From contig JADCFR010000473.1 in NCBI GenBank assembly GCA_020249415.1, positions 1 to 21,375 of the forward strand: a stretch of DNA of 21,375 nt, read 5' to 3'. Shown one piece after another: positions 7,913 to 16,589 of the stretch (positions within the stretch are counted from its first letter, which is position 1; every line of letters starts with the position of its first letter). Below the pieces are notes generated by a model. That model saw only the letters and a program-made list of their open reading frames with translations, searched no databases and had not been told where the DNA came from. The position numbers and the translations under genes were made by a program. Source of the stretch: Roseomonas sp. (lineage in GTDB: Bacteria; Pseudomonadota; Alphaproteobacteria; Acetobacterales; Acetobacteraceae).

Positions 7913-7955
7913 AAGGGCCGCTTCCTGGTTGCACCGGGGATGCGGCCCTTTGTTC
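7913..7955 (+). terminator. pheS leader: Candidate attenuator hairpin ahead of pheS
   Basis: AAGGGCCGC (7913-7921) pairs perfectly with GCGGCCCTT (7942-7950). An inner stem CCTGGT/ACCGGG (one G-T pair) fills the loop, and TTTGTT overlaps and follows the stem. This stem plus T-rich tail, placed 20-25 bases before the pheS ATG, is the best terminator-like element in the window. pheST is controlled by attenuation in enterobacteria, which makes a similar role here possible but unproven. Confidence 0.5.
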
Positions 7956-7971
7956 ATGTGGACCTGTCATC

Positions 7972-9051
7972 ATGACCGATGATCTTGCCGCCCTCAGGGC
8001 CGAAACTGAAGCCGCCATTGCCGCCGCTGCCGATCCGCGTGCGCTGGATGCGGTGCGTGTCGCCGTTTTGGGCAAATCTGGCACGCTCACCGCGCTGCTG
8101 AAGGGGCTTGGTGCCGTCGCCCCCGAAGCGCGCAAGGAACGTGGCGCAGCGCTGAACCAGGTGAAAGCCGCGATTGAGGCTGCCCTGGAAGCGCAGCGCG
8201 CTGTCGTGGAAGCCCGCGCGCTGGATGCGCGCTTGGCGGCGGAACGCATGGATGTGTCGCTACCGCCGCGCCCCTTCGCGCCCGGCACGGCAGCGGAAGG
8301 CGGCATCCACCCCATCGCGCGCACCATGGAAGAACTGACCACGCTGTTCGGCGCCATGGGCTTCAAGGTGGCGGAAGGTCCCGATATCGAAAGCGACTGG
8401 CATAATTTCGGCGCACTCAATATCTCGGATCACCATCCGGCGCGGCAGGACCACGATACGTTTTATGTGCCGGCAGTGGATGGCCGCCGGCCAGTGCTGC
8501 GCACCCATACCTCGCCGGTGCAAATCCGCACCATGCTGACCGAAGCGCCACCCATTCGCGTGATTGTACCTGGCCGCACCTACCGCGCGGATCATGACGC
8601 GACGCATTCGCCGATGTTTCATCAGGTGGAAGGTTTGGTGATTGATCGAAACATACATCTTGGCCATTTGAAGGGCTGTTTGATTGATTTCCTGCGCGCC
8701 TTTTTCGGCATTGCCGATCTGCCAGTACGGTTTCGCGCTTCCTATTTCCCCTTCACGGAACCTTCCATGGAAGTGGATATCGGCTGGAGCCGCAAAACCG
8801 GCGAATTGGGCAAGGGCGGTGATTGGCTGGAGATTTTGGGCTCTGGCATGGTGCACCCGAAGGTCTTGGCGAATTGCGGCATTGATCCGCGCGAATGGCA
8901 GGGCTTTGCCTTTGGCATGGGGATTGAACGCATCACCATGTTGAAACACGGCATTCCTGATCTGCGCCCCTTCTATGAGGCCGATATCCGCTGGCTCAGG
9001 CATTACGGCGCCGATCCGCTTTCCCCACCTTCCTTGGTGGAAGGAGTGTAA
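7972..9051 (+). CDS. pheS: Phenylalanyl-tRNA synthetase alpha subunit
   Basis: This 359-residue subunit forms the catalytic half of the alpha2beta2 enzyme that charges tRNA-Phe. It starts with the N-terminal coiled-coil (about 1-90), followed by the class II core: [13 protein letters not shown], the motif-2 region [21 protein letters not shown], and motif 3 [11 protein letters not shown] near residue 315. The ATG at 7972 gives the normal [11 protein letters not shown] start; the longer open frame from 7801 overlaps rplT. The Shine-Dalgarno is weak and the start region lies just after the attenuator-like hairpin. The stop is 4 bases before pheT. Confidence 0.97.
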   Translation: MTDDLAALRAETEAAIAAAADPRALDAVRVAVLGKSGTLTALLKGLGAVAPEARKERGAALNQVKAAIEAALEAQRAVVEARALDARLAAERMDVSLPPRPFAPGTAAEGGIHPIARTMEELTTLFGAMGFKVAEGPDIESDWHNFGALNISDHHPARQDHDTFYVPAVDGRRPVLRTHTSPVQIRTMLTEAPPIRVIVPGRTYRADHDATHSPMFHQVEGLVIDRNIHLGHLKGCLIDFLRAFFGIADLPVRFRASYFPFTEPSMEVDIGWSRKTGELGKGGDWLEILGSGMVHPKVLANCGIDPREWQGFAFGMGIERITMLKHGIPDLRPFYEADIRWLRHYGADPLSPPSLVEGV

Positions 9052-9055
9052 GGCG

Positions 9056-11527
9056 ATGAAATTCACCCTTTCCTGGCTGAAGGCGCATCTTGATACGCAG
9101 GCCACGCTGGATGAGATCCTGACTGCGCTGAATACCATCGGGCTTGAGGTTGAAGGTGTGGAAGATCGCGGTGCGGCACTCGCGAATTTCCGCATTGCTC
9201 ATGTGGTGGAAGCCGAACAGCACCCCAATGCGGATCGGCTGCGCGCGCTGAAGGTTGATACCGGCGATGGCAAGCTGCTGTCTGTGGTGTGCGGCGCGCC
9301 CAATGCGCGCGCGGGCATGAAGGGTGTCGCGGCTTTGCCTGGTGCCTATATTCCCGGCACGGGCATTACGCTGAAGGCCGGCGAAATACGCGGCGTGAAA
9401 TCGGAAGCGATGATGCTGTCCGCGCGCGAAATGGGCCTGGGCGATGATCACACCGGCATTGTTGATCTGCCCGAGGATGCGCCGCTGGGTGAAGCCTATG
9501 TGCGCTGGGCGGGGCTGGATGACCCGATTATTGAAATCAGCGTGACGCCCAATCGCGGCGACGCGCTTTCCGTGCATGGCGTGGCGCGGGATTTGGCGGC
9601 AGCCGGGCTTGGGCGTTTGAAGCCCCTGCCCTCACCCGCGATCAAGCCCGCCTATGCTTCACCGCTTGCCTGGGAAATCGCCGATCCGCGCGCCTGCGAT
9701 TACGTGCTGGGCCGCGCCATTCGTGGTGTGAAGAATGGGCCTTCGCCGAAATGGCTGCAGGATTGGCTGATGGCGATTGGCCAACGCCCGATCAATGCGC
9801 TGGTGGATGTGACCAATCTCTTCACCTTCGGCCTTGGTCGGCCCTTGCATGTGTTTGATGTGGCGAAGGTGCATGGCAAGGCGCTGACCATGCGCATGGC
9901 GCGTGAAGGCGAAAGCCTGCTGGCGCTGAATGGCAAGACGTATGAATTAACGCCGGAAGATGGCATCATCGCCGACTCAGCCGGGCCGGAAGCGCTTGGC
10001 GGCATTATCGGTGGCGAGGCGACCGGCTGCGATGAAGCCACCACCGAATGCTTCATCGAATGCGCGATTTTCGACCCCGTGCGCATCGCCCTTTCAGGCC
10101 GCCGCCATGATGTGCGCACCGATGCGCGCGCGCGGTTTGAACGCGGCGTGGATCAGGCGCTGCCGCGCTTGGCGCTTGACCTCGCGACGCAAGCGATGAT
10201 CGAGATTTGCGGTGGCGAGGCCAGTGAAATCGTCGGTGCCGGCGCGGAACCTGCCTGGCAGCGTCAGGCCAGCCTGCGCTTTGAACGCCTGGCAAGCTAT
10301 GGCGGCGATGATGTCGCGCCTGACCGCGCCGTTGAAATCCTGCAAAGCCTGGGCTTCACCGTGGCGGCGCGGGATGCGGCGCGCGTCACCGTCAATGTGC
10401 CAAGCTGGCGCAATGATGTGGCAGGCAAGGGGGCGCTCGCGCAGGCTGCCGAACTCAGCGCGGAACGTGCCAAGGCGGCGGCGGAAGGCTGCGCCGAAAT
10501 TGAACCGGAATGCGATTTGATTGAGGAAGTGCTGCGTATTCGTGGGTTGAACACCATTGCGCCGGTTTCGCTGCCGGTGAGCGGGATCATCCCCGCGCCG
10601 GCCTTCACGCCGAAGCAGGCGCGCGCATCCCTCGCGCGGCGCGTGTTGGCAGCGCGTGGCATGCAGGAAGCGGTGACCTTCGCCTTCATGGAATCCAAAA
10701 CCGCTGCGCTGTTCGGTGAAACCCCGGCGGCGCTGCGCCTGGAAAACCCCATTGCGGAAGATTTGGACCAGATGCGGCCAACGCCGGTGGCGTCTCTGCT
10801 GCTGGCGGCGGGGCGCAATGCGGCGCGTGGTTTTGCTGATGTGGCGCTTTGTGAAATCGGCGCGGCCTATCAGGATGTGACGCCGGAAGGTCAGGCGGCC
10901 GTGGCGGCCGGCGTGCGCCATGGCGCCACGCCGCGCCATTGGGCGGAAGCCGCGCGCGGCGTGGATGCGCTGGATGCCAAGGGCGATGCCATGGCGGTGC
11001 TGGCCGCACTCGGTCTGCCCATGGCGGCCCTTTCCGTTACCGCCGATGCACCGGGCTTCTATCATCCGGGCCGTTCCGGCCAGGTGCGCCAGGGGCCGAA
11101 GACCGTGCTCGCCCGCTTTGGCGAAATCCATCCGCGGGTGCTGGCCGCGCTCGACCTGCCCGGCCCGGCCGTGGCGTTTGAGGTGTTCCTTGATGCCATT
11201 CCGGAACCCAAGCGCCGCAAGAAGGGCGCGCCCGATCTGCCGGCCTTCCAGCCGCTCCGGCGCGACTTCGCCTTCCTGGTGGATGAGGGTGTCGCTGCCG
11301 AGACGCTGATCCGCGCCGCGCGCGGGGCAGAACGCATGCTGATCACCGATGTCGCGCTGTTTGACCGCTATGCGGGGGATAAGTTGCCAGCCGGCAAGGT
11401 GAGCCTGGCGCTGCAAGTGACCATCCAGCCGCGTGAGGCGACGCTGACCGACGCGCAAATCGACGCCGTGGCAGAGAAGATCGTCGCGGCAGTCAGCAAA
11501 GCGACCGGGGCCGTGCTGCGCGCATGA
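9056..11527 (+). CDS. pheT: Phenylalanyl-tRNA synthetase beta subunit
   Basis: This 823-residue beta subunit handles tRNA binding and editing. Domain order is standard: N-terminal MKFTLSWLKAHL, EMAP-II-like tRNA-binding domain (about 39-150, with EAEQHPNADRLRALKVDTG), B3/B4 editing domain (about 200-400, with DVTNLFTFGLGRPLHVFD), B5 domain (about 405-510), class II-like core, and FDX-ACB domain (from about 725, FQPLRRDFAFLVDEGV). The start follows AAGGAGTGTAAGGCG, 4 bases after the pheS stop. Oddity: in B5 the expected metal-ligand residues are all kept (D454, D487, E490, E491), but 32 residues separate the first two, against about five in E. coli PheT; the extra stretch is Ala/Glu-rich (see findings). 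Confidence 0.96.
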   Translation: MKFTLSWLKAHLDTQATLDEILTALNTIGLEVEGVEDRGAALANFRIAHVVEAEQHPNADRLRALKVDTGDGKLLSVVCGAPNARAGMKGVAALPGAYIPGTGITLKAGEIRGVKSEAMMLSAREMGLGDDHTGIVDLPEDAPLGEAYVRWAGLDDPIIEISVTPNRGDALSVHGVARDLAAAGLGRLKPLPSPAIKPAYASPLAWEIADPRACDYVLGRAIRGVKNGPSPKWLQDWLMAIGQRPINALVDVTNLFTFGLGRPLHVFDVAKVHGKALTMRMAREGESLLALNGKTYELTPEDGIIADSAGPEALGGIIGGEATGCDEATTECFIECAIFDPVRIALSGRRHDVRTDARARFERGVDQALPRLALDLATQAMIEICGGEASEIVGAGAEPAWQRQASLRFERLASYGGDDVAPDRAVEILQSLGFTVAARDAARVTVNVPSWRNDVAGKGALAQAAELSAERAKAAAEGCAEIEPECDLIEEVLRIRGLNTIAPVSLPVSGIIPAPAFTPKQARASLARRVLAARGMQEAVTFAFMESKTAALFGETPAALRLENPIAEDLDQMRPTPVASLLLAAGRNAARGFADVALCEIGAAYQDVTPEGQAAVAAGVRHGATPRHWAEAARGVDALDAKGDAMAVLAALGLPMAALSVTADAPGFYHPGRSGQVRQGPKTVLARFGEIHPRVLAALDLPGPAVAFEVFLDAIPEPKRRKKGAPDLPAFQPLRRDFAFLVDEGVAAETLIRAARGAERMLITDVALFDRYAGDKLPAGKVSLALQVTIQPREATLTDAQIDAVAEKIVAAVSKATGAVLRA

Positions 11528-11533
11528 CCCTCC

Positions 11534-11556
11534 TGGCCCCGGGAAAGCCGGGGCCA
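11534..11556 (+). terminator. Hairpin after pheT
   Basis: TGGCCCCGG and CCGGGGCCA form a perfect 9-bp stem with a GAAAG loop, starting six bases past the pheT stop. There is no T-run. It is very similar in form to the hairpin after rplT (both contain CCCCGG/CCGGGG), so both may be one kind of 3' element used by this genome. Confidence 0.5.
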
Positions 11557-11659
11557 AAGCCGGGTCCAGGGCATTGCGCGTTTGACTTCCGGCCCTGCTG
11601 CCTTATCTCCGCCCTTGAAAACACCAGCGCCACGCCGCGCCGGCACCCCCGGGACCATC

Positions 11660-13465
11660 ATGACTGACACGCCGCTTTCGCTGATCCGCAATTTCTCGAT
11701 CATCGCCCATATTGATCACGGGAAATCCACGCTTGCCGACCGGCTGATCCAGCAGACCGGCGCGCTTTCCGCGCGCGAAATGAAGGAACAGGTCCTGGAT
11801 AATATGGAGCTGGAGCGTGAGCGTGGCATCACCATCAAGGCACAGACCGTCCGCCTGACCTACCCCGCCAAGGACGGCAAGACCTATGTGCTGAATTTGA
11901 TGGACACGCCCGGTCATGTGGACTTCGCTTATGAAGTCAGCCGATCTCTGGCCGCCTGTGAAGGTTCGCTGCTGGTGGTGGATGCGTCCCAGGGGGTTGA
12001 GGCGCAAACACTCGCCAATGTCTATCAGGCGATTGATGCGGGCCATGAGATTGTGCCGGTGCTGAACAAGATTGACCTGCCGGCGGCCGAGCCTGATCGC
12101 GTGAAGCAGCAGATTGAAGATGTGATCGGGCTTGATACTTCCGATGCGGTGATGATCAGCGCCAAGACGGGCCTGAATATCGAAGGCGTGCTGGAAGCCA
12201 TTGTGGAAAGGCTGCCGCCGCCGAAGGGTGATGCATCCGCCACCACCAAGGCGCTGCTGGTGGATAGCTGGTATGATGCCTATCTGGGCGTGATCATCCT
12301 GGTGCGTGTGAAGGATGGCCATTTGCGTAAGGGCCAGCGCATTCGCATGATGTCATCCGGCGCGGTGCATACCATCGAACAGGTTGGTGTCTTCACGCCA
12401 AAGCTGGTGCCGGTGGAAAGCCTTGGCCCCGGTGAGATGGGCTATCTGACAGCCGCCATCAAAACCGTGGCGGATACGAATGTTGGCGATACCATCACGG
12501 ATGACCGCAACCCTGCCGCCGCGGCTTTGGCCGGCTTCAAGCCCTCAATCCCCGTGGTGTGGTGCGGGCTATATCCGGTGGATGCGGATGATTTCGAAAA
12601 GTTGCGCGAATCGCTTGGCAAGCTGCGGCTCAATGACGCATCCTTCCATTATGAACCGGAAACCAGTGCGGCGCTGGGTTTTGGTTTTCGCTGCGGCTTT
12701 CTCGGCCTTTTGCATCTGGAGATTGTGCAGGAAAGGCTTTCGCGCGAATTCGATCTTGATCTGATCGCGACCGCGCCTTCGGTGGTGTACAAGGTGCACA
12801 AGACGAATGGCGAAATGTTCGAATTGCACAACCCCGCCGATATGCCCGATGGCAGCGTGCTGGATCACATTGAAGAACCCTGGATCAAGGCGACCATCAT
12901 GTTGCCCGATGATTACCTGGGTTCTGTTTTGGCGCTGTGCAATGAACGCCGCGGGCAGCAGGTGGAACTGACCTATGTCGGCTCTCGTGCCATGCTGGTC
13001 TATCGGATACCGTTGAATGAGGTGGTGTTCGATTTCTATGACCGGCTGAAATCAGTCTCACGCGGTTATGCCTCCTTCGATTATCAGATGGATGGCTATG
13101 AAGAAGGCGATCTGGTGAAGATTTCCATCCTGGTGAATAATGAACCTGTCGATGCATTGTCTTTCATGGCGCATCGCGCCCAAGCGGAACGGCGCGGCCG
13201 GCAGATTTGCGAAAAATTGAAGGAACTGATTCCCCGCCAATTGTTCAAAATCCCCATCCAGGCAGCAATTGGCGGGCGCGTGATTGCGCGTGAGACGATC
13301 TCAGCGCTTTCCAAGGATGTGACGGCAAAATGCTATGGCGGTGACATCAGCCGCAAGCGCAAGCTTCTGGAGAAGCAGAAGGAAGGCAAGAAGCGCATGC
13401 GGCAATTCGGCAAGGTGGAAATCCCGCAAAGCGCCTTTATTGCGGCGCTGAAGATGGATAGCTGA
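11660..13465 (+). CDS. lepA: Elongation factor 4 (LepA)
   Basis: This 601-residue translational GTPase acts on ribosomes at the inner face of the membrane or in the cytosol and is linked to back-translocation and 30S maturation. G1 is AHIDHGKST (16-24), the switch region [11 protein letters not shown] and G3 DTPGHVDF follow, G4 is NKIDLP. The specific C-terminal domain ends with the LepA signature [19 protein letters not shown]. The ATG at 11660 gives the usual short [17 protein letters not shown] start; the longer frame from a TTG at 11582 covers non-conserved sequence. The ribosome site is poor. It is separated from pheT by 132 bases with a hairpin, so it probably has its own promoter. Confidence 0.97.
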   Translation: MTDTPLSLIRNFSIIAHIDHGKSTLADRLIQQTGALSAREMKEQVLDNMELERERGITIKAQTVRLTYPAKDGKTYVLNLMDTPGHVDFAYEVSRSLAACEGSLLVVDASQGVEAQTLANVYQAIDAGHEIVPVLNKIDLPAAEPDRVKQQIEDVIGLDTSDAVMISAKTGLNIEGVLEAIVERLPPPKGDASATTKALLVDSWYDAYLGVIILVRVKDGHLRKGQRIRMMSSGAVHTIEQVGVFTPKLVPVESLGPGEMGYLTAAIKTVADTNVGDTITDDRNPAAAALAGFKPSIPVVWCGLYPVDADDFEKLRESLGKLRLNDASFHYEPETSAALGFGFRCGFLGLLHLEIVQERLSREFDLDLIATAPSVVYKVHKTNGEMFELHNPADMPDGSVLDHIEEPWIKATIMLPDDYLGSVLALCNERRGQQVELTYVGSRAMLVYRIPLNEVVFDFYDRLKSVSRGYASFDYQMDGYEEGDLVKISILVNNEPVDALSFMAHRAQAERRGRQICEKLKELIPRQLFKIPIQAAIGGRVIARETISALSKDVTAKCYGGDISRKRKLLEKQKEGKKRMRQFGKVEIPQSAFIAALKMDS

Positions 13466-13557
13466 CGAAGCTTATCTTGCAGCCCGTGGAAACCCTTCGC
13501 GGTAGAGCGACCAATGGATGGGCGGTCACGGATTTGCGCTCTTGCCCGTGATTGCGC

Positions 13558-14238
13558 TCAGGAACTGACGATCCGTCCATCCACCAAGTGAACGCGGCGT
13601 GTGGCGCGTTTGGCGAGTTCCGCATCATGCGTCACCACCAGAATGGCGCGGCCTTCTTCCGCCGCCAGGCGCTGGAAAATATCGAAGACTGCCGCGGCAT
13701 TGCGTGTGTCCAGATTGCCGGTGGGTTCATCGGCCAGGATGATGGCGGGGTCATTGGCCAGGGCGCGCGCGATGGCGGCGCGTTGGCGCATGCCGCCGGA
13801 AAGCTGTTCCGGCAATTTTGCCGCCGCTTCGGCCATGCCAAGCGCTTCCAGCAATTTCATCGCCTGCGCGCGGGCCGCCGCATCCGTAAGGCGGCCAAGC
13901 CGGCGGATGGGGATCAGCACATTATCCAGCGTGGAAAATTCCGGCAGCAGGAAATGGAATTGAAACACGAAGCCAAGCCGCGCGAGGCGCAGATTGGCGA
14001 GTTCTGCCGCGCTTAGGCTTGCCGTGTCGCGGCCTTCCAGCAATACGCGGCCTTCGGTGGGGCGATCCAGCAATCCCAGCAGATAGAGCAGCGATGATTT
14101 GCCCGACCCGGATGGCCCGGTGATGGCGATGAATTCGCCGCGCTCCACCTTCAAGGATGCGTCGGCCACCAGTGTCACACCTTCCGGCAGGCGGCGCGTG
14201 ATGTGTTGCGCTTCCAACAAAGGGGGCGGGCTGGTCAT
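13558..14238 (-). CDS. ABC transporter ATP-binding protein, LolD/MacB-type
   Basis: This 226-residue ATPase is the last gene of a three-gene export operon. It has Walker A GPSGSGKSS (41-49), Q-loop FVFQ (Q93) followed by FHFLLPEFSTLDN, the signature LSGGM (146-150), Walker B AIILADEP (165-172) with E171, and the switch histidine H204 in VTHD. The FHFLLPEFS form is typical of the LolD/MacB/DevA group, which powers extraction or export of lipids, lipoproteins or small molecules via FtsX-type permeases. Its ATG overlaps the end of the permease frame (TGA 14235-14237) by the ATGA arrangement, showing that the permease frame was meant to run to that point. It lies convergent to lepA with a 92-base gap. 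Confidence 0.95.
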   Translation of the reverse strand: MTSPPPLLEAQHITRRLPEGVTLVADASLKVERGEFIAITGPSGSGKSSLLYLLGLLDRPTEGRVLLEGRDTASLSAAELANLRLARLGFVFQFHFLLPEFSTLDNVLIPIRRLGRLTDAAARAQAMKLLEALGMAEAAAKLPEQLSGGMRQRAAIARALANDPAIILADEPTGNLDTRNAAAVFDIFQRLAAEEGRAILVVTHDAELAKRATRRVHLVDGRIVSS

Positions 14239-15479
14239 GCCGCGCCGCGAATGGTCTGCACGGGGTCAAGCCGCGCAGCGCGGCGCGCCGGCACCACGGC
14301 AGCGATACTGGCCGAGAGCAGCGCAAAGAAGGAAGCAACCGCAAAAATCCGCCAATCATGCGCGAGCAGAAAGCGGTCATTCCCTGCCGGCGTTTCGGTA
14401 TTGAATCAGATTTGCGCCAGGCCTTCGATCATGATCTGGCCGAGCACGCAGCCAAGCACGGCACCCAGCAGCCCCGCAATCATGCCCTGCAACAGAAACA
14501 GCCACTGGATATCGCCTTCCGTGAAACCGAGTGATTTCAGGATGGCGATGTCGCGCGTTTTCTCGAACACTACGGTTGAGATGATATTGTAAATCCCAAA
14601 AGCCGCGACCAGCAGAATGGCGCCCGTCACGCTATACATGATGGCATTCTGAATGACGAAAACCGTCAGCACATTGCGGTTCTGTTCTTCCCAGCTTTCG
14701 GACCTATCGCCAAAGCGGGCTTCAATTTGTCGCGCCAAGGCTTCCGCCCCTGTCACATCATTCAGCCGCAGCAGGATTTGATTGACCACATTGGGCCGGT
14801 CTTGCAGGATTTGATTGACCTTGAGCAGCGTATAGCCGGCCTGATTATCAAGCGTGGTGAGGCCCGTTCGGAAAATGCCCACAATCTTCATTTGCAGGCT
14901 GATACCCCTGGGCGACACCGCGATGATGGTATCGCCCAAGGCAACACCAAGTTTTTGCGCCAACCCAATGCCGATGATCAGCCCATTCGCCGTGCTGCGC
15001 AAATCTTCCATGCTGCCCTGGATCAAATCCTTCTCCAGGTTTGAGACTCGGCGATACCGTGCCGGTTCGATCCCCGTGATGGAAACCGAAACATCGCGCG
15101 ACCCGTAGCGGAGCAACGCCTGACCGGTCAGGATGGGCGATGAATAGACACCGGGGATGGCTTCCAATATCGCCATTTTCTCCGCACTGGCGCGGATGCC
15201 GCGGATGCGTTCAGTTGGCTTCACGCCGGCAAGTGCCACAGCGCCATCAGGATGGGCGATTTCCACCGCCTGCGGCAGCGGGCGGCGCGTTTCATCCTTC
15301 ACGATGATATGCGGCTGCACATCAATCACCTGTTCGATGAAATAGGTCTGAAACCCGCGCATGAGTGAGGCGATGGCAATGAAGAACGCCACACCCAAGG
15401 CAACCCCCATCACTGATACCAAGGTCTGCCGGCGACGGCGGGAAAGCATGCCGCGCGCAAGATCAAAAATCAGCTTCAT
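14235..15479 (-). pseudogene. FtsX/MacB-type ABC permease interrupted by in-frame TGA
   Basis: The frame opens at ATG 15479 and meets TGA at 14406-14408 after 357 residues, but the same frame continues as convincing permease sequence for 56 more codons to a TGA at 14235-14237, which overlaps the ATPase start. The N-terminal part holds TM1 (about 20-40), a MacB-like periplasmic domain, TM2 (about 280-303) and TM3 (325-350) with the cytoplasmic coupling segment KTRDIAILKSLGF between them. The part past the stop holds the fourth helix (FAVASFFALLSASIAAVV) and the family's closing PARRAARLDPVQTIRG. A CGA to TGA change (Arg to stop) would explain it. Without the last segment the protein would have three helices and its C-terminus on the wrong side. 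It may be a pseudogene, a sequencing error or a read-through case. Its ATG overlaps the adaptor stop by four bases. Confidence 0.8.
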
Positions 15480-16492
15480 GGCCTTAAGCGTATCGCCTGG
15501 CCATCCTTCAGGCCCTGCGGCGGATCAAGCACCACGACCTCACCGGCTGCGAGACCTTGGCGGATTTCAACCGCGCGCGGGCCCTGCACACCAACCGTCA
15601 CCTGGCGCCGCCTTGCCACTTCGCCTTGCGCGACAAATACATGATCACCGCGCAGCGCTGCCGGCGGGATCAACACGGCATTGGCGGTCTCTCGCAGCAC
15701 GATATTCGCCTCCACCGTCATGCCGATCATGAGCGGCGTGTCATCGGGCAGGGAAAGACGCACGCGATAGGCCTTGCGTGTCGCATCACCTTTTGGCGTG
15801 ATTTGCGCAACGGTCGCATGCAGCACCTGCCCGGCGAAAGCATCGGCGCGCAGCAGGGCGCGTTGGCCTTCGCGGATTTGGGCGATGTCTTCCTCATCCA
15901 CTTCCGCCGTAATGCGGAGCGGCTTTGGTTCGCCAATCCAAAACAGGGACGCGGGGGTATCCACAACCTCTCCCACCTCGGCATCGCGGCGCAATACCAG
16001 ACCAGCAGAGGGCGCGCGCACCACGTAATCATCCAGCCGGCGCTGCGCGGCATCAGCCACGGCGCGTACGGCGCGGGCTTCGGCTTCCGCGCGATCAAGC
16101 GTGGCGCGGGATGCGACATCACGCGCGACCAGGGTGCGCACACGGGCCAGATCTTCCTGTGCGAAAAGGGCGCGGGCTTCGGCTTCTTCAGCGCGGTGGC
16201 GCGCTTCACGATCATCCAACTGCGCCATGGGCTGGCCAGCTTCAACGCGGGCACCTTCTTCGACCAGTACAGCGGTGATGCGGGCGCGCTGGGCGGGGCC
16301 TAGCTTGGCCCAATGCACCGGTTCCACATTGCCGGTGGCATAGACCGCCTGGACCGCCGGGCCGGTGGTGGCGGTGGCCACCGTGACGGCGGGGGACAGG
16401 CTGCGCCAGACCCACACGCCGGCCAGGCTAAGCAAAAGCAGTAACAGAGGGATGATGAACCGGGCACGCATGATGCTAGTGGTGCGATTCAT
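15476..16492 (-). CDS. HlyD-family periplasmic adaptor of ABC exporter
   Basis: This 338-residue membrane fusion protein has one N-terminal membrane anchor (about 12-30, FIIPLLLLLLSLAGVWVW), then the first lipoyl half with YATGNVEP and ITAVLVEEGARVEAGQPMAQLD (72-93), an Ala/Glu/Arg-rich coiled coil (about 97-155), the second lipoyl half DYVVRAPSAGLVLRRDAEVGEVV, and beta-barrel plus membrane-proximal domains (PKPLRITAEVDEEDIAQI onward). Order adaptor-permease-ATPase resembles DevBCA-type exporters, in which the adaptor connects the inner-membrane ABC complex to an outer-membrane channel. I chose ATG 16492, with GGGAAAGG five bases upstream; a TTG at 16507 is the alternative. No outer-membrane factor gene is nearby. 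Confidence 0.92.
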   Translation of the reverse strand: MNRTTSIMRARFIIPLLLLLLSLAGVWVWRSLSPAVTVATATTGPAVQAVYATGNVEPVHWAKLGPAQRARITAVLVEEGARVEAGQPMAQLDDREARHRAEEAEARALFAQEDLARVRTLVARDVASRATLDRAEAEARAVRAVADAAQRRLDDYVVRAPSAGLVLRRDAEVGEVVDTPASLFWIGEPKPLRITAEVDEEDIAQIREGQRALLRADAFAGQVLHATVAQITPKGDATRKAYRVRLSLPDDTPLMIGMTVEANIVLRETANAVLIPPAALRGDHVFVAQGEVARRRQVTVGVQGPRAVEIRQGLAAGEVVVLDPPQGLKDGQAIRLRP

Positions 16493-16539
16493 GCTAACCT
16501 TTCCCAATCCAAAAAAAACGGACCCCGCGCACCACTAGC
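16475..16539. repeat. 12-bp perfect inverted repeat spanning the adaptor start codon
   Basis: GCTAGTGGTGCG (16475-16486) and CGCACCACTAGC (16528-16539) are perfect reverse complements separated by 41 bases. One arm is in codons 3-6 of the adaptor gene; the loop contains its ribosome site and ATG. It could be a DNA operator pair or an mRNA stem. A third copy of the core, ACCACTAGCC, lies at 16595-16604. Confidence 0.7.
16498..16505 (-). promoter_or_regulatory. Ribosome-binding site fixing the adaptor start
   Basis: On the minus strand GGGAAAGG ends five bases before ATG 16492. It sits inside the loop of the 12-bp inverted repeat 16475-16486 / 16528-16539, so folding could affect access to it. 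Confidence 0.6.
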
Positions 16540-16562
16540 CCTATATTTGGTGGGCCGATTCA

Positions 16563-16589
16563 CGCTGCTGTCGGGAATCGACAGCAGCG
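16563..16589. repeat. 11-bp hairpin upstream of adaptor gene
   Basis: CGCTGCTGTCG (63-73 of this block) and CGACAGCAGCG (79-89) form a perfect 11-bp stem with a five-base loop (GGAAT). It lies between two direct copies of ACCACTAGCC (16531-16540 and 16595-16604). On the minus strand a T8 run (16511-16518) lies about 45 bases further on, too far to make this a standard terminator. Confidence 0.65.

Noticed and set aside
10094..11557. A 487-codon minus-strand open frame
   Set aside because: It is antisense to pheT, whose product is fully recognisable; no ribosome site or family features.
13526..13551. TCACGG/CCGTGA stem between lepA and the ATPase gene as a bidirectional terminator
   Set aside because: Only six pairs with a 14-base loop and no T-run on either strand; too weak to call.
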